This document shows positions 6,678 through 13,303 of a stretch of 27,753 nt of DNA, in pieces. Within the stretch, counting starts at the first letter, position 1, and each line of letters opens with the position of its first letter. Both the position numbers and the translations under genes were made by a program. The stretch is from a virus, in IMG/VR virus record IMGVR_UViG_3300015076_000009, positions 1-27,753 of that record; one strand, given 5' to 3'. The notes below the pieces were generated by a model. It was given only the letters and a program-made list of their open reading frames with translations, searched no databases and had not been told where the DNA came from.

Positions 6678-6913
6678 CCTACCACCTTGATATCGTTACG
6701 GACACCTGCAACGGACAGAGCTGTGGTCAAGTCCATTACTTTCATTTCGACGAACATTGCGAGCAGTCTGCCGATTGCTTCCGCATTGGCATTTGCTTGC
6801 GCTTGTGCCTGCTCAACAGAACCGCCGTCGTGATAGCAGGAAGGTTGAAGTACAGTTTCCAACCTTACCGATCTCTCTCGACCTGAGAAGTCTGTGATAA
6901 AGTAGTGAGGCAT
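6674..6913 (-). CDS. Hypothetical helical protein, 79 aa
   Basis: Not recognised. The start overlaps the stop of the coiled-coil gene before it by one base (TAATG), and the stop overlaps the next start as ATGA. The N-terminus is beta-like (HYFITDFSGRERSVRLE). The middle is an Ala/Gln/Asn-rich helix (VEQAQAQANANAEAIGRLLA). Tight coupling on both sides suggests one functional unit with its neighbours. Confidence 0.75.
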   Translation of the reverse strand: MPHYFITDFSGRERSVRLETVLQPSCYHDGGSVEQAQAQANANAEAIGRLLAMFVEMKVMDLTTALSVAGVRNDIKVVG

Positions 6914-7398
6914 TAACGCACCATACGTGCGAGATCGTCAACAAGATCGAGAAGATCCTTCGTGTTGACAGAGAAGGAAAGTGCTTCTTCGCGAATGCGA
7001 TCGATGAGTTGGTATTTCTCGACCTTTCGGCGAAGGTGTGCAATCTCTTCGTTGAGTTGTGCAATCTCTTCGTTGAAGCGTTCGGCAGCATCGCTGGCGC
7101 GTTGCCTTTCCAGCGTGCAGGCGCTTTCGACCTTCTCCTGAGCGATCTTTTTCGCTTCATTCAAAGTGTCTTCACGCACACGCCACATCGCCGACAGAAC
7201 CCAGCTATGGGGACGAAATTCGTGCATCTCCTGCTGTGTTGTCGGCAAATATTCGAACCTGTCAATCTCACCAGGGACGCCGGGCATCGGGAGGTATGAA
7301 GAACCTTGCGCGTATGCAGCCTTCTGGCTATGCACGATAAACTGTGCAGTTATCGGATCAACCGGGGGAGGCAAGGGAGGAAAAGGGGCAATCGGCAT
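6913..7398 (-). CDS. Coiled-coil protein with proline-rich N-terminus, 161 aa
   Basis: GGAG lies 6 bases before the ATG. The first ~15 residues are proline-rich (FPPLPPPVDP). Residues ~80-135 form a long coiled coil with repeated Asn-Glu-Glu-Ile-Ala units (NEEIAQLNEEIAHLRRKVEK). The end is helical (DLLDLVDDLARMV). No membrane segment or catalytic motif is seen. Such proteins act as scaffolds or oligomeric adaptors, but no specific role can be given. It is the first gene of a three-gene coupled set. Confidence 0.78.
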   Translation of the reverse strand: MPIAPFPPLPPPVDPITAQFIVHSQKAAYAQGSSYLPMPGVPGEIDRFEYLPTTQQEMHEFRPHSWVLSAMWRVREDTLNEAKKIAQEKVESACTLERQRASDAAERFNEEIAQLNEEIAHLRRKVEKYQLIDRIREEALSFSVNTKDLLDLVDDLARMVR

Positions 7399-7419
7399 TC
7401 TGTTCTCCTGATAAAAAGT

Positions 7420-8349
7420 TCAAACCTTGTAGTTCTTGTCGGCGAAGCCGAGTGTTTCGTCGCCGCGCAGATGCCACTTGATCCACGTCTTGTGTTCCTC
7501 GTAGTGGCGCCAGTGTCCGCGTACGAAGTGAAGGCGTTTTTGCGCTCCCGTTGCGTTGCCAGGTGCCCCGCAGGACGTACGGAAGCGCTTTGCCAGCGAC
7601 AGCGTGTGGAAGTCGTACATGGGTAGCTTACCCGTGGCCGCGCGCTTTGCCGCGAGTTTGTGCGGCACGCGCTGCACTTCGCGAACGGCGACTTCAGCTT
7701 CAAGCATGATACAAATCGCTTGAATCTTCTGTTCCCATTGACGATATCCGAGTGTGCTGATATTTAGCCAATGTCCTTCTTTGGATTCATAAAATGTGCG
7801 CATAAAAACTCCTTGCTCGTCTTTCGAAGCAAGGACGATAACAGTTCGATTACTTACACGAAACTCAAATGCGCAATTTTCGAACGGGAGTTGATAGTCT
7901 CCAATCAACTCTTTTTCATCGATCAGAGGAGCCCAATCATGTTCAACAACGAACGACTGAACGTTAAACGGAAAGATGACCTTTCCGTTAGCAGGCTGCA
8001 ATTCCAGATTTTCATCTATCCATCCGACCTGTTGCTTACCGAATGCTTCCATTAACTTATGCAGACGAGAACAGTCATTTGACTGCATCTGAATGCTCAT
8101 GAATGCATTCAGCGATTCTTCACGAACATTCCATGCTGAAATAAGATCACGAACAATCGCACGCATGAAAGTCGCATGTTCTAACTCAGCGGTCAATCGT
8201 GCCATTTCCTCATTAGCGTCCGCCTTGAGTTTAATCTTCTCAGAAGAATGCAACATAGCCAATTGTTCAATACTGAACTTGCCAGTTTTTTCGACTTCGG
8301 CTAGCACGTCCTCGAACTTACTGCCGGGAGGGAAGATTTTGTCTTTCAT
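7420..8349 (-). CDS. Hypothetical phage protein, 309 aa, probably leaderless
   Basis: The N-terminal ~75 residues are helical and charged, the centre looks globular and mixed, and the C-terminus carries VRGHWRHYEEHKTWIKWHLRG. That basic His/Trp segment is a recurrent ending of otherwise unassigned phage proteins. No known enzyme motif is visible. There is no Shine-Dalgarno sequence. Instead an extended -10 box (TGCTATACT) ends only six bases before the ATG, so transcription should begin at or next to the start codon. Confidence 0.82.
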   Translation of the reverse strand: MKDKIFPPGSKFEDVLAEVEKTGKFSIEQLAMLHSSEKIKLKADANEEMARLTAELEHATFMRAIVRDLISAWNVREESLNAFMSIQMQSNDCSRLHKLMEAFGKQQVGWIDENLELQPANGKVIFPFNVQSFVVEHDWAPLIDEKELIGDYQLPFENCAFEFRVSNRTVIVLASKDEQGVFMRTFYESKEGHWLNISTLGYRQWEQKIQAICIMLEAEVAVREVQRVPHKLAAKRAATGKLPMYDFHTLSLAKRFRTSCGAPGNATGAQKRLHFVRGHWRHYEEHKTWIKWHLRGDETLGFADKNYKV

Positions 8350-8355
8350 GAAGCT

Positions 8356-8361
8356 AGTATA
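8356..8361 (-). promoter_or_regulatory. Extended -10 promoter placed for a leaderless transcript
   Basis: Minus-strand TGCTATACT is followed by AGCTTC and then ATG. A start site about 7 bases after the -10 would coincide with the ATG at 8349. The -35 region is weak, which is common for extended -10 promoters. Confidence 0.5.
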
Positions 8362-8377
8362 GCATGAATTTCAGAAG

Positions 8378-8818
8378 TCACCCACGCTTCGACATGCGGT
8401 ACCACTCAGGCTTCATGGCAACCTTCTCCGCGATGCGTGTGCGAATAATGTGCAGCGCCTCCGATGTGATAGTCCATTCGCCGTAGAGACGTAGATCGCT
8501 CTGGAAGACCCTGTCAGGGTCAAGTTCAGATTCGACATTGAAGTTGATCTTTCGCACTGACAGTTCATGTCGCAGGTGCGAATAGCGCCTTTCCAGGTAT
8601 GACCCTTTATCGTAGAAGAAGCTGACGTGTCCAGTGTTCAAGGTGAACGCTTTCGGAATACGTCCAAGCACCCATTCAACCGGATCCGTAACCCCGCGAG
8701 CACGCCCAGCCGCGAGACTTCGTGACAGCGACTTCGGAATCATCTTGATCTCGCGAAACTCAGCGAACAGGTGCTGATCGTAGAGTTCGGCGGGGGGAAC
8801 GAGGTTGATGCGAGTCAT
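8378..8818 (-). CDS. denV: Pyrimidine-dimer DNA glycosylase / AP lyase (T4 endonuclease V family)
   Basis: The 146-residue protein begins MTRINLVPPAELYDQHLFAE, nearly collinear with T4 endonuclease V (138 aa). The key residues fall at the same numbers: Thr2, whose alpha-amino group attacks the sugar after Met removal, Arg3, and Glu23, the catalytic acid. GHVSFFYDKGSYLERR matches the family's GHVTFFYDK region. The C-terminus has KPEWYRMSKRG, equivalent to the RPTWYKYYGK part that grips the lesion. The enzyme removes UV-made cyclobutane dimers and cuts the abasic site. It repairs phage DNA in the host cytoplasm. It sits in the leftward operon 2 bases after a small gene, and no partner repair enzyme is adjacent. 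Confidence 0.95.
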   Translation of the reverse strand: MTRINLVPPAELYDQHLFAEFREIKMIPKSLSRSLAAGRARGVTDPVEWVLGRIPKAFTLNTGHVSFFYDKGSYLERRYSHLRHELSVRKINFNVESELDPDRVFQSDLRLYGEWTITSEALHIIRTRIAEKVAMKPEWYRMSKRG

Positions 8819-8820
8819 GG

Positions 8821-9006
8821 CTACAGCTTCACAGGATTCTTAAGTCTAGGATCCGTAGAATCGTACATCAAATGTCCAAAGCCGTCGTCGAAGAAACCCG
8901 GTTTGCCCGGAACGTCCTTATAGTTCTTGAACGAACCTTGAGGAGCTTGATCTTTGGAAGGTGCGTTATCACGCCGACGTTGCCGGGCATCCAGACTATC
9001 TGGCAT
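8821..9006 (-). CDS. Hypothetical protein, 61 aa
   Basis: Not recognised. AAGGA lies 6 bases before the ATG. The chain is rich in Asp, Arg, Lys and Pro and low in hydrophobics (DARQRRRDNAPSKDQ at the start), so the first half is probably disordered. The second half has a compact FFDDGFGHLMYDSTDPR segment. It ends 2 bases before denV. Confidence 0.7.
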   Translation of the reverse strand: MPDSLDARQRRRDNAPSKDQAPQGSFKNYKDVPGKPGFFDDGFGHLMYDSTDPRLKNPVKL

Positions 9007-9007
9007 A

Positions 9008-9211
9008 TCAGATCCTTACAAGGTTGCCGAAGTCGTCCATGACTGCATCGTAGACGATATCATCTTCGTACCAAGGCATATAGAACACGTTCCAAATGCC
9101 TGCGCGGCAGTGTCTGGAATGACGCTCCATGCAGACAGCATTTTTCGTGATGTTGCTTTGAAACATCAAGACGAGCCCTGTCGCCTCCAGACTTTCCAGT
9201 GCTTCAAACAT
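9008..9211 (-). CDS. Hypothetical protein, 67 aa
   Basis: Not recognised. A strong GGAGG precedes the ATG by 7 bases. The protein has scattered Cys/His (CMERHSRHC) that could bind metal, and a mixed aromatic, acidic C-terminal part (FYMPWYEDDIVYDAVMDDFG). It sits one base before the next gene in a tight run. Confidence 0.72.
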   Translation of the reverse strand: MFEALESLEATGLVLMFQSNITKNAVCMERHSRHCRAGIWNVFYMPWYEDDIVYDAVMDDFGNLVRI

Positions 9212-9213
9212 GC

Positions 9214-9786
9214 TTATTCCTCCAGGACAGCGTAGACGATGGGAACGATACGTTCGTACCCGTTGCAGCGCCGGTCAGGTTCTTTGAATACGATTACGAC
9301 GTCTCCATCGTAATCGTAGCAGAGCCAGGCGAGTTTTCGACCGTTATCCTTGCAGGCACGCAGGAAGGCATGGAGTGCAGCTTCGTAGCGATGACGGACA
9401 GCTGGATAGTCGTCATCGACGATCGCAGTCTGCTGTATCTGCTGATACGCTCGAGACAAATTCTCGACGCAATTGAATTCTTTTCCCTGCCCATCTCCGC
9501 TGGGCACCGGAAAGAATTGAATCACATGTGAAGGTTCAACGCAAACGCCATTCACGAGGAAACCGATACCGAACTTGTCAGCATCCACCGCCGCGAGTTT
9601 CTTCTGCGTGTCGTTGTCCTTGCGCACCTGTTCGATAGTCAGGCAAGGTGAAGGATCAGGCTTGGTGTTGGTCAACACACGATCCTGCATCCAGCCGGCA
9701 CCCAGCACGAATGCAGCCATCTTTTCGGGGTCGTACTGCTCGTAATGACGTGCGGCAGCGTGTTCCATCTCTTTTTCGGGAATCAT
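9214..9786 (-). CDS. Hypothetical protein, 190 aa
   Basis: Not recognised. The start at 9786 is chosen over the ATG at 9810 because GGAG lies 6 bases before it, while the longer form has no ribosome site. The chain begins MIPEKEMEHAAARHYEQ, then FVLGAGWMQDR, a pattern seen in small phage proteins whose function is unknown. The second half holds alternating strands and a helix (YPAVRHRYEAALHAFLRACKD). No signal peptide or catalytic motif can be named. Confidence 0.78.
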   Translation of the reverse strand: MIPEKEMEHAAARHYEQYDPEKMAAFVLGAGWMQDRVLTNTKPDPSPCLTIEQVRKDNDTQKKLAAVDADKFGIGFLVNGVCVEPSHVIQFFPVPSGDGQGKEFNCVENLSRAYQQIQQTAIVDDDYPAVRHRYEAALHAFLRACKDNGRKLAWLCYDYDGDVVIVFKEPDRRCNGYERIVPIVYAVLEE

Positions 9787-9822
9787 GTAGGGCTCCAGTT
9801 GTGTAAGCATATTGTCGCAGGC

Positions 9823-9927
9823 TCACTTATGATTCTTCCAGATGTGCACAATCATCGCAATGACTACGATGATATAAAGAGCAGCAAAACCTCCCGCGAA
9901 AATACGAGCTGTTTCGATGGAGATCAT
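9823..9927 (-). CDS. Single-span membrane peptide, 34 aa
   Basis: This small gene encodes MISIETARIFAGGFAALYII, then VVIAMIVHIWKNHK. One hydrophobic helix covers most of the chain and a short basic tail follows, so an N-out/C-in inner-membrane peptide is expected. GGAG lies 8 bases before the ATG. It fits exactly between two hypothetical genes. Phages use such peptides as membrane-protein regulators or holin-like factors; the role here is unknown. Confidence 0.65.
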   Translation of the reverse strand: MISIETARIFAGGFAALYIIVVIAMIVHIWKNHK

Positions 9928-9930
9928 CTG

Positions 9931-10293
9931 TCAGTCTCCTAGCGCAGCAGCCCAGGCTTTCGCCTTGTTTTGCGAGTAGTCTTTGACGAGTCGGTCAAAT
10001 TCTTCGGCATGTTCCGGCGGACAACTGTGATGTCCGAGTTCTTTGTATCGATCGTGAACAGCCTTCAGGCGCACGAGTTCCTGCAATGCTTCGATACATC
10101 GCAGAGCACGCATCTGCTTTTCGATGAAATCATCACTCAGATTGATTGCAGGACCTGGCATCAGATGAGTGATTGGTGCAGCACCGCAACTAGGATCGAA
10201 ACGATCATCGCAGTAGTCACAGAGTCCGTCCGACTTATTGATATCCTGGACAGGGAACAGGCGATAGCAGCGGATGCAGTTAATAGAATTCAT
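9931..10293 (-). CDS. Zinc-ribbon-type protein, 120 aa
   Basis: The start at 10293 has AGGG 6 bases upstream and comes one base after the previous stop; a longer frame start at 10419 overlaps the preceding gene and is rejected. Near the N-terminus are two Cys pairs, CIRC and CDYC, about 18 residues apart, forming a likely four-Cys zinc site. The rest is helical and charged (FIEKQMRALRCIEALQELVR). Such proteins often bind nucleic acid or act as small adaptors, but no family was recognised. Confidence 0.75.
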   Translation of the reverse strand: MNSINCIRCYRLFPVQDINKSDGLCDYCDDRFDPSCGAAPITHLMPGPAINLSDDFIEKQMRALRCIEALQELVRLKAVHDRYKELGHHSCPPEHAEEFDRLVKDYSQNKAKAWAAALGD

Positions 10294-10294
10294 T

Positions 10295-10576
10295 TCAATC
10301 CCTGATTTGTGCGTAGAGGCGATCACGGCGTTCTTTGTTGATGTAACGTTGACAGCCTTGCATCGACATATCGATCTCGTTCCATTCATGACCTTGCAGA
10401 ACCTGAACGTCCAGATCACTATGCACGATTCGGCAATACGTGATTGTCTCGTGCGAAGGATCCTCGACCGTCATCGACCCGTGACGAACGATCAATTCAT
10501 CATCTTCGCGATATTTCTGTTCCATCCACTCGCGACGTTGCGTCGTGCTCGCAAACAGCTTGAGGATGCGTTTCAC
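10295..10576 (-). CDS. Hypothetical protein, 93 aa, GTG start
   Basis: Not recognised. The GTG at 10576 has GGAG 5 bases upstream and begins two bases after the previous stop; a GTG at 10591 is less well placed. The protein starts with a basic helix (VKRILKLFASTTQRREWMEQ) and continues as a mixed, charged chain with no special motif. Confidence 0.72.
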   Translation of the reverse strand: MKRILKLFASTTQRREWMEQKYREDDELIVRHGSMTVEDPSHETITYCRIVHSDLDVQVLQGHEWNEIDMSMQGCQRYINKERRDRLYAQIRD

Positions 10577-10578
10577 GA

Positions 10579-10773
10579 CTACTCCGAGCACTGAATGGAA
10601 ATGTTGACCACATCATCGTCCAGCAGCTCGATCTGGTCGTCTATTTTCGGAAGCTCGGACAGCGCAAGGATCTGATCGCCTGCATGTCGTGCACAGTATG
10701 CCACGAAATTTTGCAATTCACGGTTTCTGTAGGACTCCGGATTCTTGACGATGATATAAAGGTTGAATTGCAT
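10579..10773 (-). CDS. Hypothetical acidic protein, 64 aa
   Basis: Not recognised. The start at 10773 overlaps the previous stop as TAATG. The N-terminus MQFNLYIIVKNPESYRNREL is beta-strand-like and the rest is helical and acidic with a DDDVV motif near the end. The long frame to 10929 crosses another gene and is not used. Confidence 0.7.
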   Translation of the reverse strand: MQFNLYIIVKNPESYRNRELQNFVAYCARHAGDQILALSELPKIDDQIELLDDDVVNISIQCSE

Positions 10774-11009
10774 TATTGCACCCACAAGATAAGAATGGCA
10801 CCGAGAACGTGGTTTTCGAAGCGCGTGAACTGCAGCTCGCGCTCGATAATGTGAACTTCCGGTGCGTCTGCGCCGAACAGACATCCGCTCAGCTTGTCGC
10901 CGACCTTCGCATTCGCAAGCGGATGCCATTCCGTGCTGAAAATAGCTTCCATCAGAAAGACCGTTTTTGCGGTCCTGTGCTGGATGATGACTTGATTCAG
11001 GCTAATCAT
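10773..11009 (-). CDS. Hypothetical protein, 78 aa
   Basis: Not recognised. The start at 11009 has GGAAGG upstream and lies one base after the previous stop. The chain reads as a small beta-rich soluble domain (MISLNQVIIQHRTAKTVFLM, then EVHIIERELQFTRFENHVLG). Its stop overlaps the next start as TAATG. It belongs to a run of five or six tiny beta-type proteins at the beginning of the leftward block. Confidence 0.72.
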   Translation of the reverse strand: MISLNQVIIQHRTAKTVFLMEAIFSTEWHPLANAKVGDKLSGCLFGADAPEVHIIERELQFTRFENHVLGAILILWVQ

Positions 11010-11010
11010 C

Positions 11011-11232
11011 TCAGACACCTTCCTTGATCGTGACGTCATGCAGCTTGCGAACAAGCGTATTTTCATGGTGACGGTCCCACATGAGACCGTTTTCGAGGGA
11101 CACCGCAATGATTTCGTTCTCCCGGCCTCCTACGCGAATGAACATCTCACTTTCGAAGACGAAGTAATCTCCGCGTTGGAGGTTCGAAACAACCTGTTCC
11201 GAACTTTCCAACTTAACGTGAACTTGAGTCAT
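11011..11232 (-). CDS. Hypothetical small beta protein, 73 aa
   Basis: The start at 11232 has GGAAG 4 bases upstream. The chain shows the pattern LQRGDYFVFESEMFIRV, then IIAVSLENGLMWDRHHENTL, alternating strands typical of a small beta-barrel seen repeatedly in early regions of phage genomes. Its function is unknown. An ATG at 11280 would lengthen it without a ribosome site. Confidence 0.75.
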   Translation of the reverse strand: MTQVHVKLESSEQVVSNLQRGDYFVFESEMFIRVGGRENEIIAVSLENGLMWDRHHENTLVRKLHDVTIKEGV

Positions 11233-11286
11233 GGAACTTCCTTGATTTGGATCGAGAGATATTGCGAACCTCGGAGGCATGCAGGA

Positions 11287-11427
11287 CTACACTCGCAGCG
11301 TCTTGTGAGTGTCCTTCCGAATCTTCCACAAGGCGAGCGACATGAGGACTGCCCGCTCACTGATGGGCGGTGGAGGGACGTAGAAGATCATGACTCCGCG
11401 ATTTTCAACATCGGCGAAATTGACCAC
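11287..11427 (-). CDS. Hypothetical protein, 46 aa, GTG start
   Basis: This short frame reads VNFADVENRGVMIFYVPPPP and continues with a basic helix ending KTLRV. AGGA, which overlaps the stop of the preceding gene, lies 4 bases before the GTG. An internal ATG at 11391 would give 34 residues but has poor spacing. It fills an otherwise empty gap in a tightly packed operon, so it is probably real. Confidence 0.6.
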   Translation of the reverse strand: MVNFADVENRGVMIFYVPPPPISERAVLMSLALWKIRKDTHKTLRV

Positions 11428-11433
11428 ATGTTC

Positions 11434-11748
11434 CTAACGTCGTTGCAGGATGCGTGCACGCGCAGCATCGTTGAATTGAATGTCGGACGCCTTGAAGACA
11501 GTCACGCCGCGTTTGTTGAAGAACTGCTCTGCAGTCACGAGGTAACCTGCGCAGCGGGACGAATCGGGTACGGGTGCGTAGATCCAATATTCAGGCTTCT
11601 CGCCTGCGTCTTGCACTTGCGACGCATTGTGAATCAGGATCTGCGGATCGTGTTCCGGTCCTACATCCGTTGCACTAAAAAGATCGCCCCAAGCCCAGCG
11701 GCTGTTGGCTTCGTCGATCAGAGCAAATCCGGTGATGATGCATTGCAT
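11434..11748 (-). CDS. First gene of the leftward operon, hypothetical, 104 aa
   Basis: Not recognised. AGGA lies 7 bases before the ATG at 11748, just after a GTTAATTAAC palindrome. The protein is soluble with mixed strands (MQCIITGFALIDEANSRWAW; CAGYLVTAEQFFNKRGVTVF). As promoter-proximal gene of the leftward block it is likely made early and strongly. Confidence 0.75.
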   Translation of the reverse strand: MQCIITGFALIDEANSRWAWGDLFSATDVGPEHDPQILIHNASQVQDAGEKPEYWIYAPVPDSSRCAGYLVTAEQFFNKRGVTVFKASDIQFNDAARARILQRR

Positions 11749-11956
11749 GTGCGCGTCCTGTTAATTAACCGATGCATGCATATTAACATGAAAAGGAGAA
11801 ATGTGGGAGATATGGGTGTAACGTAAGCAATTGTAACAATTCGATTTGGAGCCCAGAACCGGATTGTGGGAGTCCGAAAGACCCTACGCTTTTGGGGGGT
11901 TTCGATGTTCGTGCTTCCGAACCGAGGGTAAACCCTCTGAGCATCAACCCTTATAC

Positions 11957-11974
11957 GAAGTAAGCGCTTACTTC
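11957..11974. repeat. 18-bp perfect palindrome (GTAAGCGCTTAC core)
   Basis: GAAGTAAGC is followed directly by its reverse complement GCTTACTTC. Related GTRAG-N2-CTYAC sites occur at 16341-16352 and 16723-16734, and a half-site near 12117. A dimeric DNA-binding protein is the likely reader. Confidence 0.6.
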
Positions 11975-12083
11975 TCTTCAAGGTATGTCGTCACTCACCT
12001 ACATTTCGATATAGTCGACTACTCTAATACACTACTACCGATGTAGGTTAGTAGCTACACACCTAGCAGGTATGTGCACGCTC

Positions 12084-12099
12084 ACCTACACCTGTAGGT
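12084..12099. repeat. 16-bp palindrome ACCTACA-CC-TGTAGGT
   Basis: Perfect 7-bp arms with a two-base centre. Single half-sites lie near 11998 (ACCTACA) and 12043 (TGTAGGT), giving an array of four half-sites across ~100 bp. Confidence 0.6.
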
Positions 12100-12190
12100 T
12101 AGGCACTACTCACATAGAAGTAAGCGCCCGCTCTCCCTCCTGCCCGCCTCCTTACAGAGCCAGCAAATATCGAATAATCGATATGTGAAA

Positions 12191-12206
12191 GGCGGCTCAC
12201 GCCGCC
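12191..12206 (-). terminator. Hairpin terminator after the 53-aa gene
   Basis: GGCGGC-N4-GCCGCC is a perfect 6-bp stem lying 14 bases after the stop at 12220 in the direction of transcription, followed by TTT. The T-tract is short, so termination may be partial. Confidence 0.55.
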
Positions 12207-12219
12207 TGTGCGTTGCAGG

Positions 12220-12381
12220 TTAGTGCACGCTCGCCAACTTCAGCGCCGCCTGCACGTCGGCAATGGGCTTGCCGTCCTTGTACATCTGCAGCGCAACAGC
12301 AGCAACGCCGATCACGCGCATACGGTTCACGTACACGGACAAGGACTGGAGACGCTGGGAAGGTTGCGGGAAGTGGGTCAT
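12220..12381 (-). CDS. Hypothetical protein, 53 aa
   Basis: This frame begins with ATG at 12381, preceded by TAGGAG at 6-7 bases. The protein is MTHFPQPSQRLQSLSVYVNR, then a helical part with VAAVALQMYKDGKPIADVQAALKL. It has its own TATAAT-type promoter (12428-12433) with an upstream TGTAAAG box, a ~45-base leader and a hairpin terminator. It is therefore a one-gene transcription unit. No family was recognised; the small helical fold suggests a host-interaction factor. Confidence 0.72.
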   Translation of the reverse strand: MTHFPQPSQRLQSLSVYVNRMRVIGVAAVALQMYKDGKPIADVQAALKLASVH

Positions 12382-12427
12382 TACGAACTCCTAGGTGCAC
12401 TGTGCGTTGCGCTGTGTGCATGTAGCA

Positions 12428-12477
12428 ATTATATGCGATGCACCTGGTTAGTAGACGCTTCGTTTGCATCTTTACAA
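12428..12477 (-). promoter_or_regulatory. Promoter with TGTAAAG box, copy 1
   Basis: On the minus strand TTGTAAAG starts at 12477 and TATAAT at 12433, 44 bases apart, with TGCATCG just before the -10 and TGCTACATGCA just after it. No TTGACA-like -35 is present, so an activator at the TGTAAAG box may replace it. It serves the 53-aa gene. Confidence 0.6.
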
Positions 12478-12498
12478 AGTAGGCAGATTATTCGAAGT

Positions 12499-12543
12499 GT
12501 GTAAAGTCGCTTGACGTAGCAGACTGTATGTGCATCGTATAAC
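12499..12543 (+). promoter_or_regulatory. Promoter-like TGTAAAG / TGCATCG-TATAAC, reading into the AT-rich region
   Basis: GTGTAAAG at 12499 and TATAAC at 12538 are 39 bases apart, with TGCATCG before the -10 as in the other copies. No gene starts downstream for over 700 bases, so a transcript from here would be a leader or a replication primer. Confidence 0.4.
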
Positions 12544-12586
12544 CACACTGATCAGCAGGTTATGCGAATTACTTGACAGATCGCAA

Positions 12587-13002
12587 ATTAACAGAATGGA
12601 GCGCAACGCGCACAATTAACCGATATTTGCAAACATTCTTACATCTGTTACATCGAGAAATATTGTACAGATTCCCGATGCATATTGTGGATGCTGTATA
12701 GTGTATAAATAGTAATAATTAACTAAATAACAAAGAAATACAGCTTGACAAAATACCTCTTTTTTTATTTTTTTACGTACATCGTGTTAATCGCATTCCT
12801 TCTGTTAATCCTCCCACATAACACAATTAACGTATTATGCGCATTTCCCAGTGCATATGCGTTTTTATTATATATAAAAATTTTCCCCTATATATAGCGC
12901 AGCGTACATATGTTAAGCGCGCTCCATAACACACCTACTTCCAATTAATAATTTTTACGCGTAAGTCCACTACTTCTTGTTAATCGCAATAGTTCTGTTA
13001 AT
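12587..13002. repeat. Array of GTTAAT/ATTAAC boxes
   Basis: Eight exact boxes occur: ATTAAC at 12587, 12615, 12718 and 12826, and GTTAAT at 12786, 12804, 12979 and 12997. Two GTTAAT pairs are each spaced 18 bp and sit within a 26-bp near-repeat (12784-12809 and 12977-13002). Two more sites lie at 11760 and 11782. The spacing suggests an iteron-like or cooperative binding array. Confidence 0.55.
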
Positions 13003-13237
13003 AGCTTTTCTTGCCTGGACAGCACAGCATTTAACGTTCTGTAAAGTGCTCACAGCTCTCCCTGATAATGTGCTAACTGCACAAAGTTGGTCTGCACGTG
13101 GAGCGCACGCAAGTAGCACAGCCGCTAGCACAATCACAAGCTTTTTGTGTCCACTTTACAAAGATGCATATTCACGCTGTGCACAGTGTGGTCATGTCGT
13201 CAAGCACTATCTGCAATAACCCTCTGATCAGGTTTAA

Positions 13238-13278
13238 TTGTAAAGCTGATCCCGCTGCTGCTTTGCGCATCGTATAAT
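13238..13278 (+). promoter_or_regulatory. Promoter with TGTAAAG box before the 60-aa membrane gene
   Basis: TTGTAAAG at 13238 and TATAAT at 13273 are 35 bases apart, with GCATCG just before the -10. Transcription would start about 13285 and give a ~20-base leader carrying AAGGAG. An AACCCTCTGA site lies just upstream (13218-13227). Confidence 0.6.
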
Positions 13279-13303
13279 TGTGCATCAACACAAGGAGTCC
13301 GCA

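Larger units (their letters stand above)
11749..12219. promoter_or_regulatory. Gene-free regulatory region with several palindrome families
   Basis: No credible gene lies here. It contains GTTAATTAAC (11760-11769), ATTAAC (11782-11787), the perfect palindrome GAGGGT-AA-ACCCTC near 11924-11937, an 18-bp perfect palindrome built on GAAGTAAGC (11957-11974), and ACCTACA-CC-TGTAGGT (12084-12099). A 23-bp near-repeat begins AGGTATGT and ends CTCACCTACA (near 11980 and 12069). Half-sites ACCTACA and TGTAGGT also occur near 11998 and 12043. It precedes the leftward operon start and should contain its promoter, though no textbook -35/-10 pair was found. Confidence 0.6.
12470..13303. other. AT-rich gene-free region, candidate replication origin
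   Basis: No convincing gene lies in these ~830 bases; a TTG-started frame at 12977 has no ribosome site. The centre (12700-12960) is very AT-rich, with a run of T and A at 12760-12777 and TATATATAAAA-type stretches near 12870. GTTAAT/ATTAAC boxes recur throughout. A rightward promoter-like TATAAC (12538-12543) with a TGTAAAG box reads into it. It lies between outward-facing operons, the usual position of a phage origin, but origin function is inference. Confidence 0.5.

Noticed and set aside
11790-11816. AAAAGGAG followed by a six-codon frame (MWEIWV)
   Set aside because: The spacing to the ATG is too short and no gene follows; probably chance, though a leader peptide cannot be excluded.
11038-11826. 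262-aa plus-strand frame
   Set aside because: It is antisense to four small minus-strand genes that have ribosome sites and tight spacing.
12977-13219. 80-aa frame starting with TTG
   Set aside because: No ribosome site, a rare start codon and overlap with the GTTAAT repeat region.
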